DNA of 32,479 bases from a bacterium (GTDB lineage: Bacteria > Methylomirabilota > Methylomirabilia > Methylomirabilales > 2-02-FULL-66-22). The notes below the pieces were generated by a model. That model made no database searches. It was not told the DNA's origin and saw only the letters and a list, made by a program, of their open reading frames with translations. The translations under genes were made by a program, and so were the position numbers. Shown here piece by piece: positions 8,240-16,287 of this stretch. Positions within the stretch are counted from its first letter, which is position 1, and every line of letters begins with the position of its first letter. The DNA is taken from assembly GCA_029580855.1 (NCBI GenBank), contig JAKPQH010000045.1, positions 1-32,479 on the forward strand, written 5' to 3'.

Positions 8240-10429
8240 TCACCCCATCCCCGCCGTCCGACCAAACCGCTGGCGATTCGCAAGCCAGTGGGCCGGGAGG
8301 ATGCACGCCGCCAGGACGACGATGAGCAGCGTGGACAGCGCCGCGCCGCGCCCGATGGTGCCGTATCCGACCCAGGAAAGGATCAACACCGTCACCAGGT
8401 CGTGGCCCGGCGACACGAGAAAGATCACCTGGCTGACCGCGGTCATGGCGCGGACAAAGCTGTAGATGAAGCCCGTGATGAGGGCCGACCGAACCAGCGG
8501 GAGGACCACCCGGCGCAGCGTGGTGGCGGTTCCGGCCTTGAGGGTGGACGATGCCTCTTCCAGGCTCGGGTCGAGCTGGGTGAGCGCGGCCACCCCGCTG
8601 CGGATCCCCACGGGCATCCCGCGGAAGATGAACGCCAGAACGATGATCAGCCCGGTTCCGGTCAGCTGCAGCGCCCCGGCGTTGAACGCCAGGATGTACC
8701 CGATCCCCATGACGGTCCCGGGGATGGCATAGGAAAGCAGGGCTGAGAATTCCAGCGCGGTCCGGCCGACAAACCGGTGCCGGAGCGTAAGATACGCGAC
8801 CAGAAATCCAAAGACGGCGGACGGGATGGCGGCCAGGAGGGACAGCTGCATGGTGTCGAGAAGAACGGGGACGCCGTGGCTCATCAGGTCCTGGTAGTTC
8901 TGCAGCGTGAAGGTGTTGTTGATGCCCCACAGTTTCACAAAGCTGCCGAAGAGAATCGACCCGTAGAGCAGCGCCGTCACCGCCGCGAAGAGCAGGAACA
9001 CCCCCGTGAGCGCCAGGTCGGCCGCCGGGGGCAGCGGCGTCGGCCGTCCCGCCGAGGGTTTTCCGGTCACCGTGACGTACGAGCGCCTGCCCAGCCAGTA
9101 CCGTTGGAGGACGAAGATCGTCAGCGTGATGACCAGCAGGACCAGGCCGTACACCGCGGCTTCGTGCTGGTCAAAGCGGCCCTCGATGGCATAGAAGATC
9201 TCCGTCGGAAGAAAGGGGACGCCGCCCCCCAGGAGCAGCGGGTTGCCGAAATCCGCCAGGCTCTCGATCATCACCAGCAGGATGGCGTTGGCCAGCCCCG
9301 GACGCATCAGGGGCCAGAGGATGGTCCGGAACAACGTCCACCGGTCCGCGCGCAGCGTGCGGGCGGCCTCCTCCAGCGACACATCCAGCGAATGGATCAC
9401 GCCGACCAGCACCAGATACGCGATGGGGGTGAACGCCAGGACCTGCGCCACGCCGACGCCCAGCGGGCCGAAGAAGACATTGGTGGAAAGGCCGAACAGC
9501 GTGTACGTGATGAAGCCCCGTCTCCCGAACATGTAGATCATGGCCAGGCCGAGGACGAAGGCCGGTGTGATGATCGGCAGGATCGAGAACGGCGCCAGAA
9601 GGCGGCGCGTCCACAAGGTGCTCCGGGACTCCAGCAGGGCGAAAACGAAACCCAGCCCCGTGGAGATCACCCCGACGGCGACGGCCAGAAAGAGACTGTT
9701 CCGGAGGGCCCCCAGGCCGAGGGCCAGCATGGTGAGGACGCCCGCCGCCGCCCCCAGACCGATCCCCCAGACCAGGGCGCGCGCCCATCGTCCGCAGACC
9801 AGGCGCGCGCCGAACAGCGCCACGCCGCCCGCCGCCGCCCCCAGACCGACCCCCCAGCGGATGGGATCGGTGGTGAGCTCGGGGTGGCGGAGCAGCAGGA
9901 AGATGGGCGAGGTGAGGTATCGCCGGAGGGCGGCCGTGGTGAGGTGTCCCTGGATAACCACACCGGCCTGCAACATGCTGAGAAGCGGGAAGAGGATGAA
10001 GATGGCGACGAGACCGCCCGTCCAGAGGATTGTGGCCGCGACAAACGCGCCACCCCGCACGTAGCCGGCCTGCGCCAGCCCGATGCCGACCAGCGTCAGC
10101 AGGCCCACCAGGCAGACGAGCCCCCCCAGGCCGAAGGCGCGGCCGGCTCGGGCCAGCTGGTAGAGACCCGCCAGGACGCCCAGCGTCGATGCCACGAGGA
10201 GCGTCGCCCCCGCACTACGTTTGCCTTGGCCGCACAGCCCGATGGGGACCGCCAGGGCGGCGGCGAGACCGACGGCGAGCAGCGACCACGCCGTCGGGAG
10301 AAGCGTGAGCCCGGTGGCCGACCAGGACCACGCCAGGAAGGCCTTCCCCACACGCTCCCAGGGGAGCAGGGCGAACGCGCCCAGCGTCAGCGCGGCCCAG
10401 AAGATCGTCTCCCGACGATAGGCAGTCAT
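8240..10429 (-). CDS. Fused ABC permease, AfuB/SfuB-like, enlarged (729 aa)
   Basis: A two-domain membrane permease of the Fe(III)/sugar-phosphate (Afu/Sfu) family. Two EAA loops that bind the ATPase are visible: SLEEAARTL near 351-359 and LEEASSTLKAG in the second half. It is about 180 residues longer than the two other AfuB-type permeases here (547 and 568). The extra length is an N-terminal block of about four hydrophobic segments (residues 1-125) and an insert (about 181-240) of two hydrophobic segments that carry a 29-residue internal repeat (WGVGLGAAAG at 192, WGIGLGAAAG at 221). Start ATG at 10429 lacks a clear ribosome site. The binding-protein gene lies 112 bases upstream; no ATPase gene is nearby, so it must borrow one. 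Confidence 0.87.
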   Translation of the reverse strand: MTAYRRETIFWAALTLGAFALLPWERVGKAFLAWSWSATGLTLLPTAWSLLAVGLAAALAVPIGLCGQGKRSAGATLLVASTLGVLAGLYQLARAGRAFGLGGLVCLVGLLTLVGIGLAQAGYVRGGAFVAATILWTGGLVAIFILFPLLSMLQAGVVIQGHLTTAALRRYLTSPIFLLLRHPELTTDPIRWGVGLGAAAGGVALFGARLVCGRWARALVWGIGLGAAAGVLTMLALGLGALRNSLFLAVAVGVISTGLGFVFALLESRSTLWTRRLLAPFSILPIITPAFVLGLAMIYMFGRRGFITYTLFGLSTNVFFGPLGVGVAQVLAFTPIAYLVLVGVIHSLDVSLEEAARTLRADRWTLFRTILWPLMRPGLANAILLVMIESLADFGNPLLLGGGVPFLPTEIFYAIEGRFDQHEAAVYGLVLLVITLTIFVLQRYWLGRRSYVTVTGKPSAGRPTPLPPAADLALTGVFLLFAAVTALLYGSILFGSFVKLWGINNTFTLQNYQDLMSHGVPVLLDTMQLSLLAAIPSAVFGFLVAYLTLRHRFVGRTALEFSALLSYAIPGTVMGIGYILAFNAGALQLTGTGLIIVLAFIFRGMPVGIRSGVAALTQLDPSLEEASSTLKAGTATTLRRVVLPLVRSALITGFIYSFVRAMTAVSQVIFLVSPGHDLVTVLILSWVGYGTIGRGAALSTLLIVVLAACILPAHWLANRQRFGRTAGMG
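9741..9856 (-). repeat. In-frame duplication inside the permease gene
   Basis: Bases 9741-9769 and 9828-9856 are a 29-base direct repeat with one mismatch, offset by 87 bases (29 codons). The copies encode the paired WG(V/I)GLGAAAG segments of the insert in the enlarged AfuB-like permease. The near identity suggests either a recent duplication or strong GC-rich codon constraint on an Ala/Gly-rich membrane segment. Confidence 0.75.
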
Positions 10430-10455
10430 AGGGATTCAAGTCGATTCGTCAATTT

Positions 10456-10536
10456 GTCAACTGGTCGATCAGGCAACGACGGGACCCATAGACCCAACAC
10501 GAGCGATCGACCAGTTGACTATTTGACCAGTTGACT
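10456..10536. repeat. Tandem-word inverted repeat between binding protein and permease
   Basis: GTCAACTGGTCGATC (10456-10470) is a perfect reverse complement of 10505-10519. The right arm is followed by another copy of its core: GACCAGTTGACT occurs at 10509-10520 and again at 10525-10536. The whole 112-base gap between the AfuA-like gene and the enlarged permease is built from these words. A transcript through it would form a long hairpin with a 34-base loop. It has no coding potential that I can support. Confidence 0.8.
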
Positions 10537-10541
10537 CTTGT

Positions 10542-11561
10542 CTACTTGGGCAAGGGGAAGACCTGCTCGGTCCACCGCTTGGTCAACCCGTCGCGGACGG
10601 CGGGCGTGCCGTATTTGGCGAAATCGTAATTGATCAGGTTGACCTCTTCGAACTTCGGCACGTCGGGATCGACCACGGACTTGCTGTGCGAGGGAATGCT
10701 CACCTCGCCGTTCTGCGGCCCCAGCCGTTGGTTCTCGGGCTCCAGGGCCCAATCGATCAGGCGCATCCCGTTCGCCCGGTTGGGGGCACCGGTGATCAGA
10801 GCGATGCCGCCGATCTCATAGCCGGTTCCGTCCTTGGGGGCCACGAAGCGAATGGGGAAGCCCTTCCGGATCCGCTCCACCACGTCGTTGGCGAACGAGA
10901 CCCCGATGGCGGCCTCGCCCCGGCCGGTCAGCAGGCTGGGATCGCCGCCGCTCCGCGTGTACTGGCCCACGTTCCGGTGGATGGCCTTGAGAAGCTCGAA
11001 GCCAGCCTCCTCACCGTAGATCTGGATGATGGTGGTCATCATCACGTACCCGGTGCCCGAGGTGTGGGGGTTGGGGACGGCGATGAGACCCTTGAATTTC
11101 GGGTCACCCAATTCCTTCCAGGTGGTCGGCACAGGTAGGCCCTTCTCCTGAAGGATCTTCTCGTTGATCCCGAAGCCATGGATGCCACTGTAAAGTGGAA
11201 TGTAGTGTCCGTCCACCGGCTTGGCGAGCTGCGGACGCAGCTTCGACCAGGCGTTGGGACGGAAGAACTCCACCAGCCCCTCGGCCTGGGCGACCCAGAA
11301 CGCGTCGCCACTACCGCCGAACCAGACGTCGAAAGTCGGATTCGCCTTCTCAGCGCGAAGCCGAGCCAGGGCGGCGCCCGAGCTGAGGCGCACGAAATCC
11401 AGCCCCGTGCCGGTCTTGCTGAACTCCCGCTTGATCGCTTCGCACCAGGCGGGATCGGGGCTACAGACGACGACCACCTTGCCTTCGCCCGCCCGGGCGG
11501 GCGGCGGGCCCAGAATCGCCAAACCGATCGCCAGCAAGAGCAATGCACCCGTCCGCTTCAT
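10542..11561 (-). CDS. Periplasmic ABC substrate-binding protein, AfuA/FbpA-like
   Basis: A 339-residue secreted protein of the Fe(III)/sugar-phosphate binding family. A signal peptide covers residues 1-24 (core ALLLLAIGLAIL, cleavage after PARA). The mature protein opens with KVVVVCSPDPAW and contains the hinge-region motif PNPHTSGTGY and the conserved GYEIGGIALI stretch. The start ATG at 11561 is chosen because AAAGGAGGA precedes it and the signal peptide begins there; an upstream in-frame start would add an uncharged-poor leader with no family match. It feeds the enlarged AfuB-like permease downstream. In Actinobacillus the AfuA homologue binds hexose and heptose phosphates, not iron, so a phosphorylated sugar is a reasonable ligand guess here given the adjacent phosphatase and sugar enzymes. 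Confidence 0.9.
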   Translation of the reverse strand: MKRTGALLLLAIGLAILGPPPARAGEGKVVVVCSPDPAWCEAIKREFSKTGTGLDFVRLSSGAALARLRAEKANPTFDVWFGGSGDAFWVAQAEGLVEFFRPNAWSKLRPQLAKPVDGHYIPLYSGIHGFGINEKILQEKGLPVPTTWKELGDPKFKGLIAVPNPHTSGTGYVMMTTIIQIYGEEAGFELLKAIHRNVGQYTRSGGDPSLLTGRGEAAIGVSFANDVVERIRKGFPIRFVAPKDGTGYEIGGIALITGAPNRANGMRLIDWALEPENQRLGPQNGEVSIPSHSKSVVDPDVPKFEEVNLINYDFAKYGTPAVRDGLTKRWTEQVFPLPK

Positions 11562-11641
11562 GGTGCATCCTCCTTTCTCCCCCGGGCGCGCGTGGTCCAG
11601 GCATCCGGACACGGACGGGCCGGGGTCCGCTGAGGTTCACC

Positions 11642-12952
11642 TCACGCCAAGACCTGATCCAGATTGGCGAACACCCGCTGGAACGCCTCGACGTACTTCA
11701 CCATGAGCGCCGCCGGCTGCGGGAACAAGGGAAACGAGTGGGACCCGATCACCAGCGAGTCTTCCAGCAGCTTCCTCGTCTCGGGATACTCGTCCAAATC
11801 GTACGTCACCTCCTCGCCGAACGGGCACCGCCAGGGGCATCCCAGGCCGTACCCTGTCCGCTCCTGGAACAACGTCTGCCCGGGCACGGGAACGGTCTGC
11901 CACAGGCTGACCTCGACGCCCTCCGCCCCCAATGCAGCCAACAGCTTCAGCCGAAACTCCTTGACGGGTAACGTCACCCCCACCGCCTGGGGATCCAGGC
12001 GCAGCCGGTACTGGTAAAAACCGGAGGTGCACTCGGGCGGGATATAGGGCGGTCGGATGCCCGGAATCTTCGCGAGGTGTTCGGTCAAATAGGCGGCGTT
12101 GCGCCGGGTGTGCGCGAGCGAGTCGTCCAGCCGGAGGAGCTGGCTCCTGACCAAGGCCGCCGTCATCTCGTTGGACCGGTACATCCAGCCCATCATCAGC
12201 GAGTTATACTCGCGCACGCCGTCCAGCGGCCGCGCGGGATCGAAAGCCTGCTTGTCGCTCTCGCGGACATCCTCGCCGAACATGCGGAATCGGTTGGCGC
12301 GCTCCTTCAGCTCCTCCCGGTTGGTCACGAACATGCCGCCCTCGCCGGCGGGCAGGTTTTTGCTGGCCTGGAACGAGAAGATCCCCATGTCGCCGAGGCC
12401 GCCCACCTTCTTTCCCTTGTAGGTCGAGCCGTGGGCCTGCGCCGCGTCCTCGATCACCAGGAGGCGATGTTTCCGCGCGACGGGCAGAATCCGGTCCATG
12501 TCGGCCGGGCAGCCATGGATGTGGACGGGGATGATGGCGCGGGTGCGCGCGGTGATCCGCTCCTCGATCTTGTCCGGATCGATGTTGTAGGTCCGGGGGT
12601 CGATATCCACGAACACCGGGACGGCGTTGTTTTGGAGCACGGCCAGCGCCGTGGCCAAGAACGTAAAGGCGGTGGTGATGACCTGGTCTCCCGTGCCGAT
12701 CCCGCCCGCCGCCACGGCGGTGTGGAGGGCCGCCGTGCCGCTATTGGTCGCGAGCGCGTGGCGGACGCCGCAGTAGCGCGCCCACTCCTCTTCCAGCGCC
12801 TTCACCTGGGGCGCGTACGGCCCCGAGACGATGCCGGAGTCCAGCGCCGCCCCGACGGCCGCCTTGTCCTCGGCCGTGATCACCGGCCAGCGGACGTGGA
12901 GCTGCTTGGGAACGACCGGAGTTCCGCCCCGCAGGGCCAGGGTGTCCTTCAT
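11642..12952 (-). CDS. DegT/DnrJ/EryC1/StrS-family PLP aminotransferase
   Basis: A 436-residue sugar aminotransferase. PLP-site residues are visible: TNSGTAALH (69-77) for phosphate binding, EDAAQAHGS with D169 and Q172, and the Schiff-base lysine K198 in FQASKNLPAGEGG. The family transfers an amino group from glutamate or glutamine to a keto sugar or keto-cyclitol; known members act on nucleotide sugars, scyllo-inosose (StsC of streptomycin synthesis) or 3-oxo-glucose-6-phosphate (NtdA of kanosamine synthesis). The start ATG at 12952 has AAGGAGGAA upstream and overlaps the lacI stop by four bases. An 80-base gap follows before the binding-protein gene. With two Gfo/Idh enzymes and an IMPase in the same operon, an amino-sugar or aminocyclitol substrate is likely; direction (synthesis or breakdown) is open. 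Confidence 0.9.
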   Translation of the reverse strand: MKDTLALRGGTPVVPKQLHVRWPVITAEDKAAVGAALDSGIVSGPYAPQVKALEEEWARYCGVRHALATNSGTAALHTAVAAGGIGTGDQVITTAFTFLATALAVLQNNAVPVFVDIDPRTYNIDPDKIEERITARTRAIIPVHIHGCPADMDRILPVARKHRLLVIEDAAQAHGSTYKGKKVGGLGDMGIFSFQASKNLPAGEGGMFVTNREELKERANRFRMFGEDVRESDKQAFDPARPLDGVREYNSLMMGWMYRSNEMTAALVRSQLLRLDDSLAHTRRNAAYLTEHLAKIPGIRPPYIPPECTSGFYQYRLRLDPQAVGVTLPVKEFRLKLLAALGAEGVEVSLWQTVPVPGQTLFQERTGYGLGCPWRCPFGEEVTYDLDEYPETRKLLEDSLVIGSHSFPLFPQPAALMVKYVEAFQRVFANLDQVLA

Positions 12953-14031
12953 GGCTTCCTCCTTCCGGAACGAGGCGGCGCTGCCGGCGGTGCACCCGCG
13001 CCGCACGAGGACCGGATCACCAGGGAATGCGCCACCACCGTGGTGGCGTACACATGCCGGTCACCCTGCTCCATCTGGGCGATGGCCTGCCGCACCGCGC
13101 GGCGCCCCATGTCCTCCTTGGGGACGGCCACCGTCGTGAGGGGCGGCGTGGTGTGCGCCGCGTACTCGATGTCGTCGTACCCGACGAGCGCGATGTCGGT
13201 CGGCACGCGCAGGCCCCGTTGGTGTAGCGCCCGGAGCGCGCCGATGGCCATGTCGTCGTTGGTGAAGACCGCGGTCGGTGGGCGCGGCAGCTTCAGGAGC
13301 GCCTCCATGGCGTCGTAGCCGCCCTGGGGGCTCAGCGCGGCCTCCGCGACGAGATCGTCCGCGGCGGTGATACCGGCCTCGGCGAGGGCGCGATGGTACC
13401 CGTCCGCGAGGGATTCGAAGAAGGGGTGGCGCGCGGGGCCGCGGATCAGCCCGATGCGCTCGTGGCCGAGCGTGATCAGGTGGCGCGTGGCGTCGTACGC
13501 GCCGGCGGCGTCGTCGCACACCACGGCGTCCACGTCGCGGATGGGCGGCCGCATGTCGGCCAGGACGAGCGAGAAGCCGTTGGCCCGCAGCTGCCGGACG
13601 AACCGCGGCGACACCTTGCCCACCAAGACGATCCAGCGCGTCATCATGTCGCGGATCATCTTGGGGTATTCCAGCGAGTCGGTGGAGTCGCCCAAGCCGT
13701 AGCCGAAGAGGAGGTGGCAGTCCCAGCGGCGCGCCTCATCGGCGATACCCTGGATGATGCCCGCGAAGTAGCTGTGCGAGGTCACGACCTCGCGGCTGAA
13801 GATGGTCCCGATGATCCGGTCGTGGCGCGGGGCGGCGGCGCGGGAGACGAGCTGACGGGCGGCCGGATTGGGGATGTAACCGAGGCGCTGGACGGCGGCC
13901 AGAATCCTGCGACGGCTGGCCGCGCTCACGTCGGCGCGGCCGCGCACCACCCGGGACACCGTCATGATGGACAGCCCGGTGTGTTCGGCGATATCTTTCA
14001 GCGTGACCGGGGACCAGCGAGTCTTCGGCAT
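12949..14031 (-). CDS. LacI-family transcriptional regulator
   Basis: A 360-residue DNA-binding repressor. Residues 9-31 hold the LacI helix-turn-helix (VTLKDIAEHTG ... MTVSRVVRG), followed by the hinge helix region (NPAARQLVSRA), then a periplasmic-binding-protein-like effector domain (IIGTIFSREV, GYDAMEALLK, FTNDDMAIGALRAL, VGYDDIEYA). The start ATG at 14031 has AGGAG three bases upstream. A palindromic LacI-type operator and a promoter lie just before it, pointing to autoregulation, and the four-base overlap with the aminotransferase gene suggests it heads the minus-strand operon. The divergent mutarotase-like gene is a likely second target. The natural effector is probably a sugar or its derivative handled by the operon. 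Confidence 0.93.
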   Translation of the reverse strand: MPKTRWSPVTLKDIAEHTGLSIMTVSRVVRGRADVSAASRRRILAAVQRLGYIPNPAARQLVSRAAAPRHDRIIGTIFSREVVTSHSYFAGIIQGIADEARRWDCHLLFGYGLGDSTDSLEYPKMIRDMMTRWIVLVGKVSPRFVRQLRANGFSLVLADMRPPIRDVDAVVCDDAAGAYDATRHLITLGHERIGLIRGPARHPFFESLADGYHRALAEAGITAADDLVAEAALSPQGGYDAMEALLKLPRPPTAVFTNDDMAIGALRALHQRGLRVPTDIALVGYDDIEYAAHTTPPLTTVAVPKEDMGRRAVRQAIAQMEQGDRHVYATTVVAHSLVIRSSCGAGAPPAAPPRSGRRKP

Positions 14032-14043
14032 GGGCTCCTGCGT

Positions 14044-14064
14044 TCGTTAACGCTAACGGTAACA
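14044..14064. promoter_or_regulatory. Putative LacI-family operator
   Basis: GTTAACGCTAAC (14046-14057) is a quasi-palindrome around a central CG with two of twelve positions off symmetry, followed by an overlapping CTAACGGTAAC (14053-14063). This A/T-flanked central CG design is characteristic of LacI-family sites. It lies directly downstream of the -10 element of the lacI promoter and 15-30 bases before the lacI start, where a bound repressor would block transcription. Confidence 0.65.
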
Positions 14065-14066
14065 CT

Positions 14067-14093
14067 TCTATACCCGGGGCCCGGGCGTGTCAA
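14067..14093 (-). promoter_or_regulatory. Sigma-70-type promoter for lacI and the minus-strand operon
   Basis: On the minus strand a perfect TTGACA (14093-14088) is followed after 15 bases by TATAGA (14072-14067). The spacer is two bases shorter than optimal. The start of transcription would fall inside the LacI operator, so repression by the encoded regulator is expected. Confidence 0.5.
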
Positions 14094-14101
14094 GGGCTTT
14101 T

Positions 14102-14158
14102 CCGGCGCCCCGTGCGCCGGTCGATGGTTTGCTTGTGTGTTTTTGTGTTGAGTATGGT
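14102..14158 (+). promoter_or_regulatory. Candidate promoter and hairpin for divergent mutarotase-like gene
   Basis: TTGCTT (14129-14134) and TATGGT (14153-14158), 18 bases apart, are a weak match to a sigma-70 promoter ahead of the gene at 14195. Just upstream, CCGGCGC (14102-14108) and GCGCCGG (14114-14120) form a 7-bp stem between the two divergent promoters. The match is modest. Confidence 0.3.
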
Positions 14159-14194
14159 AGATTCCCGTGGTTGATTCGGGCGGGAGGCAAGGCG

Positions 14195-15169
14195 ATGTCG
14201 GGTGCGCGGATCGACCCTCACTGGAGCTATCACGACCTCAGGGCAGTCGTTCTCGAAAATACGCGCCTCCGGCTCACCGTTTTCCCGGCGCTGGGCGCCA
14301 AGATCTATGACTTCATTCTCAAGTCCGCCGACCGAAACTTCCTCTGGCACAACCCGCGACTCGAACCGCGGCGTCCCGTCTTCGGACAGAACTTCGACGA
14401 CGCGTGGTGCGGGGGCTGGGACGAGGTCTTTCCCACCTGCGACGTGAGCACGTATCGTGGCGACACGTATCCCTACCTCGGGGAGTTGTGGTCGCTCCCG
14501 TGGTCCTGGCGCGTGGAAGAGCCGGGTCCGTCGCGTGTCTGTCTGTATCTGGACCGGACGACGGTGATCGCGCCGGCCCGCATGGAGAAGTGGATCACGC
14601 TGACTCGGGACGAGCCCGTCGTCCGGTTCCGGCATCGTCTCACCAACCTCGGGACACACCCGCTGGATTTTGTCTGGGGGATCCATCCGTGCTTCGAGGT
14701 GGCGCCGGGCCATCGCATCGACGCGCCGGCGCGGGTCGGGGTGGTGGGCCACACGGCGACCGCGGCCTTCGGGCCGGTCGGGACCCGCTACCCGTGGCCA
14801 CACGCCGAGGGGTGCCGCGTGCCGCCGCCCAGCTGCGGATGGTGCGAAGGGCACTACGCCATCGACCTCAGCGCGGGATGGGTGGCGCTGACCGATCCCG
14901 TCGCCCGAATCGGCATCGGACTCGCCTTTCCCCGCGACGTCTTTCCCGTGCTGTGGTGCTGGCTGGTTTACGGAGGCTGGCGAGGCCACTATCACGCGGC
15001 GCTGGAGCCCTGGACCGGCTGGCCGCACCAGCTGGACAAGGCCGTGGCCGCGAATCGTCACCGCACCCTGCGGCCCGGTGAGCGGTTGGAGTGCGAGACG
15101 CTGGCCGTGGCGTACACCGGCTTGTCGTCGGTCTCGGGTGTCGGAACGGACGGCGGTGTGCGAGGGTAG
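14195..15169 (+). CDS. Galactose mutarotase-like carbohydrate-binding protein
   Basis: A 324-residue cytoplasmic protein, no signal peptide, with the beta-sandwich signature of aldose-1-epimerase-like proteins: VVLENTRLRLTVFPALGAKIYDF at the start (strand-loop entry with conserved PALGAKI), GGWDEVFPT near residue 73, and WGIHPCFEVAPG with the family histidine near residue 168. Related proteins interconvert sugar anomers or bind oligosaccharides. It resembles the DUF4432/DUF5107 branches more than GalM itself, so exact activity is uncertain. The ATG at 14195 has GGGAGG seven bases upstream; the in-frame start at 14087 would run through the divergent promoter and is rejected. It diverges from lacI and precedes an Afu-type importer by 86 bases, suggesting joint control. 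Confidence 0.75.
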   Translation: MSGARIDPHWSYHDLRAVVLENTRLRLTVFPALGAKIYDFILKSADRNFLWHNPRLEPRRPVFGQNFDDAWCGGWDEVFPTCDVSTYRGDTYPYLGELWSLPWSWRVEEPGPSRVCLYLDRTTVIAPARMEKWITLTRDEPVVRFRHRLTNLGTHPLDFVWGIHPCFEVAPGHRIDAPARVGVVGHTATAAFGPVGTRYPWPHAEGCRVPPPSCGWCEGHYAIDLSAGWVALTDPVARIGIGLAFPRDVFPVLWCWLVYGGWRGHYHAALEPWTGWPHQLDKAVAANRHRTLRPGERLECETLAVAYTGLSSVSGVGTDGGVRG

Positions 15170-15255
15170 CGTGCCCCGGCTGGGGTGTCGGGACACACGA
15201 TGGTGAGGCCGGCTCCTCGCAGCGGCGCGGGGCAGCCTCGACCGGAGGAGGGACC

Positions 15256-16272
15256 ATGAGACACGCATGGCGATGGCTCGGGGTGGGGCTCGGGGTCGTG
15301 GCGCTGTCAACGGTCTGGGCGACCCGACCCATGGCTGCGGATCACGAGGGCCAGGTCGTGGTCTACACGGCAGCGCAGAACACGATCGTCCAGGCGGTGG
15401 GACCGATGTTCGAGAAGAAGACCGGGATCAAGGTGCAGTTTGTCGAGGGGGGTACCGGTGAGGTGCTGAAGCGGGCGGAAGCCGAGAGGGCCAACCCGCT
15501 TGGCGATGTGTTCTGGGCCCCGGCGGCGGAGCCGCTGGCCGCGAACGCGGACCTGCTGGAGCCGTACACGGTGACGGAAGACGCCAAGATCAACCCCATC
15601 TACAAGAAGGGGATGGCGGGGGGACGGGTCATTCCCAACAACGTGACGCCCATGGTCATCGTCTACAACAAAAAGCTGGTGACCGACGCCGAGGCGCCCA
15701 AGACCTGGAGGGCGCTGACGGACCCCAAGTGGAAGGACAGGATCGCGTACGCGGCCGCGGACAAGTCGGGGTCGTCCTACACGATCCTGGCCACGCTGCT
15801 CACGGTGTTCGGTGACAACGAGGCGGGCTGGAAGGTCGTCGAGGATATCATGAAGAACGCCAAGATCCTGCCCAGCTCCAGCCGGGTGCCGAAGGGGGTC
15901 GCGGACGGCGAGTATCTCGCGGGGCTGACTTACGAGGACGCGGCCATGCGGCAGGTCGCGGGCGGCGCGCCCGTGGGCGTCATCTATCCGCAGGACGGTA
16001 CCTCGGTGCCCCCGGACGGGAACGCCCTGATCAAGGGCGCAAAGCATCCCAGGGCGGCCAAGATGTTTCTCGATTACGCGGTGTCGAAGGAGGTCATGGA
16101 CCTGCTGGCCGAGAAGTTCTCGCTGCGGTCGGCTCGGATTGACGTGAACCCGCCCAAGGGCTTCGTGCCGCTGAGCGAGATCAAGGCCATACCCTACGAC
16201 ATGGAATGGGCCGGGAAGAACTACCAGACTTTCATCAAGAAGTGGCAGGATATCATCGTTCGGGTGAAGTAG
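15256..16272 (+). CDS. Periplasmic ABC substrate-binding protein, AfuA/FbpA-like
   Basis: A 338-residue secreted binding protein. A signal peptide spans residues 1-28 (core WLGVGLGVVALSTVWA, cleavage near PMAA). The mature part starts QVVVYTAAQN, a typical opening of the Fe(III)/sugar-phosphate family, and contains GDVFWAPAAEPL, the domain-crossing TWRALTDPKWKDRIAY and SGSSYTIL. The ATG at 15256 is preceded by GGAGGAGGG and marks the signal peptide. It is the first gene of a complete importer: a fused permease follows after a 125-base gap carrying a long imperfect hairpin, then the ATPase. No clear tyrosine pair for iron ligation is evident, which, with the coupled phosphatase, makes an organic phosphate or carboxylate ligand more likely than ferric iron. 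Confidence 0.9.
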   Translation: MRHAWRWLGVGLGVVALSTVWATRPMAADHEGQVVVYTAAQNTIVQAVGPMFEKKTGIKVQFVEGGTGEVLKRAEAERANPLGDVFWAPAAEPLAANADLLEPYTVTEDAKINPIYKKGMAGGRVIPNNVTPMVIVYNKKLVTDAEAPKTWRALTDPKWKDRIAYAAADKSGSSYTILATLLTVFGDNEAGWKVVEDIMKNAKILPSSSRVPKGVADGEYLAGLTYEDAAMRQVAGGAPVGVIYPQDGTSVPPDGNALIKGAKHPRAAKMFLDYAVSKEVMDLLAEKFSLRSARIDVNPPKGFVPLSEIKAIPYDMEWAGKNYQTFIKKWQDIIVRVK

Positions 16273-16287
16273 CGGCAATCCGCGCAG

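Noticed and set aside
10542..11561. Ferric iron uptake as the role of the Afu-type importers
   Set aside because: Not excluded, but no siderophore, TonB or Fur-box context is visible, and the coupled phosphatases and sugar enzymes argue for an organic substrate.
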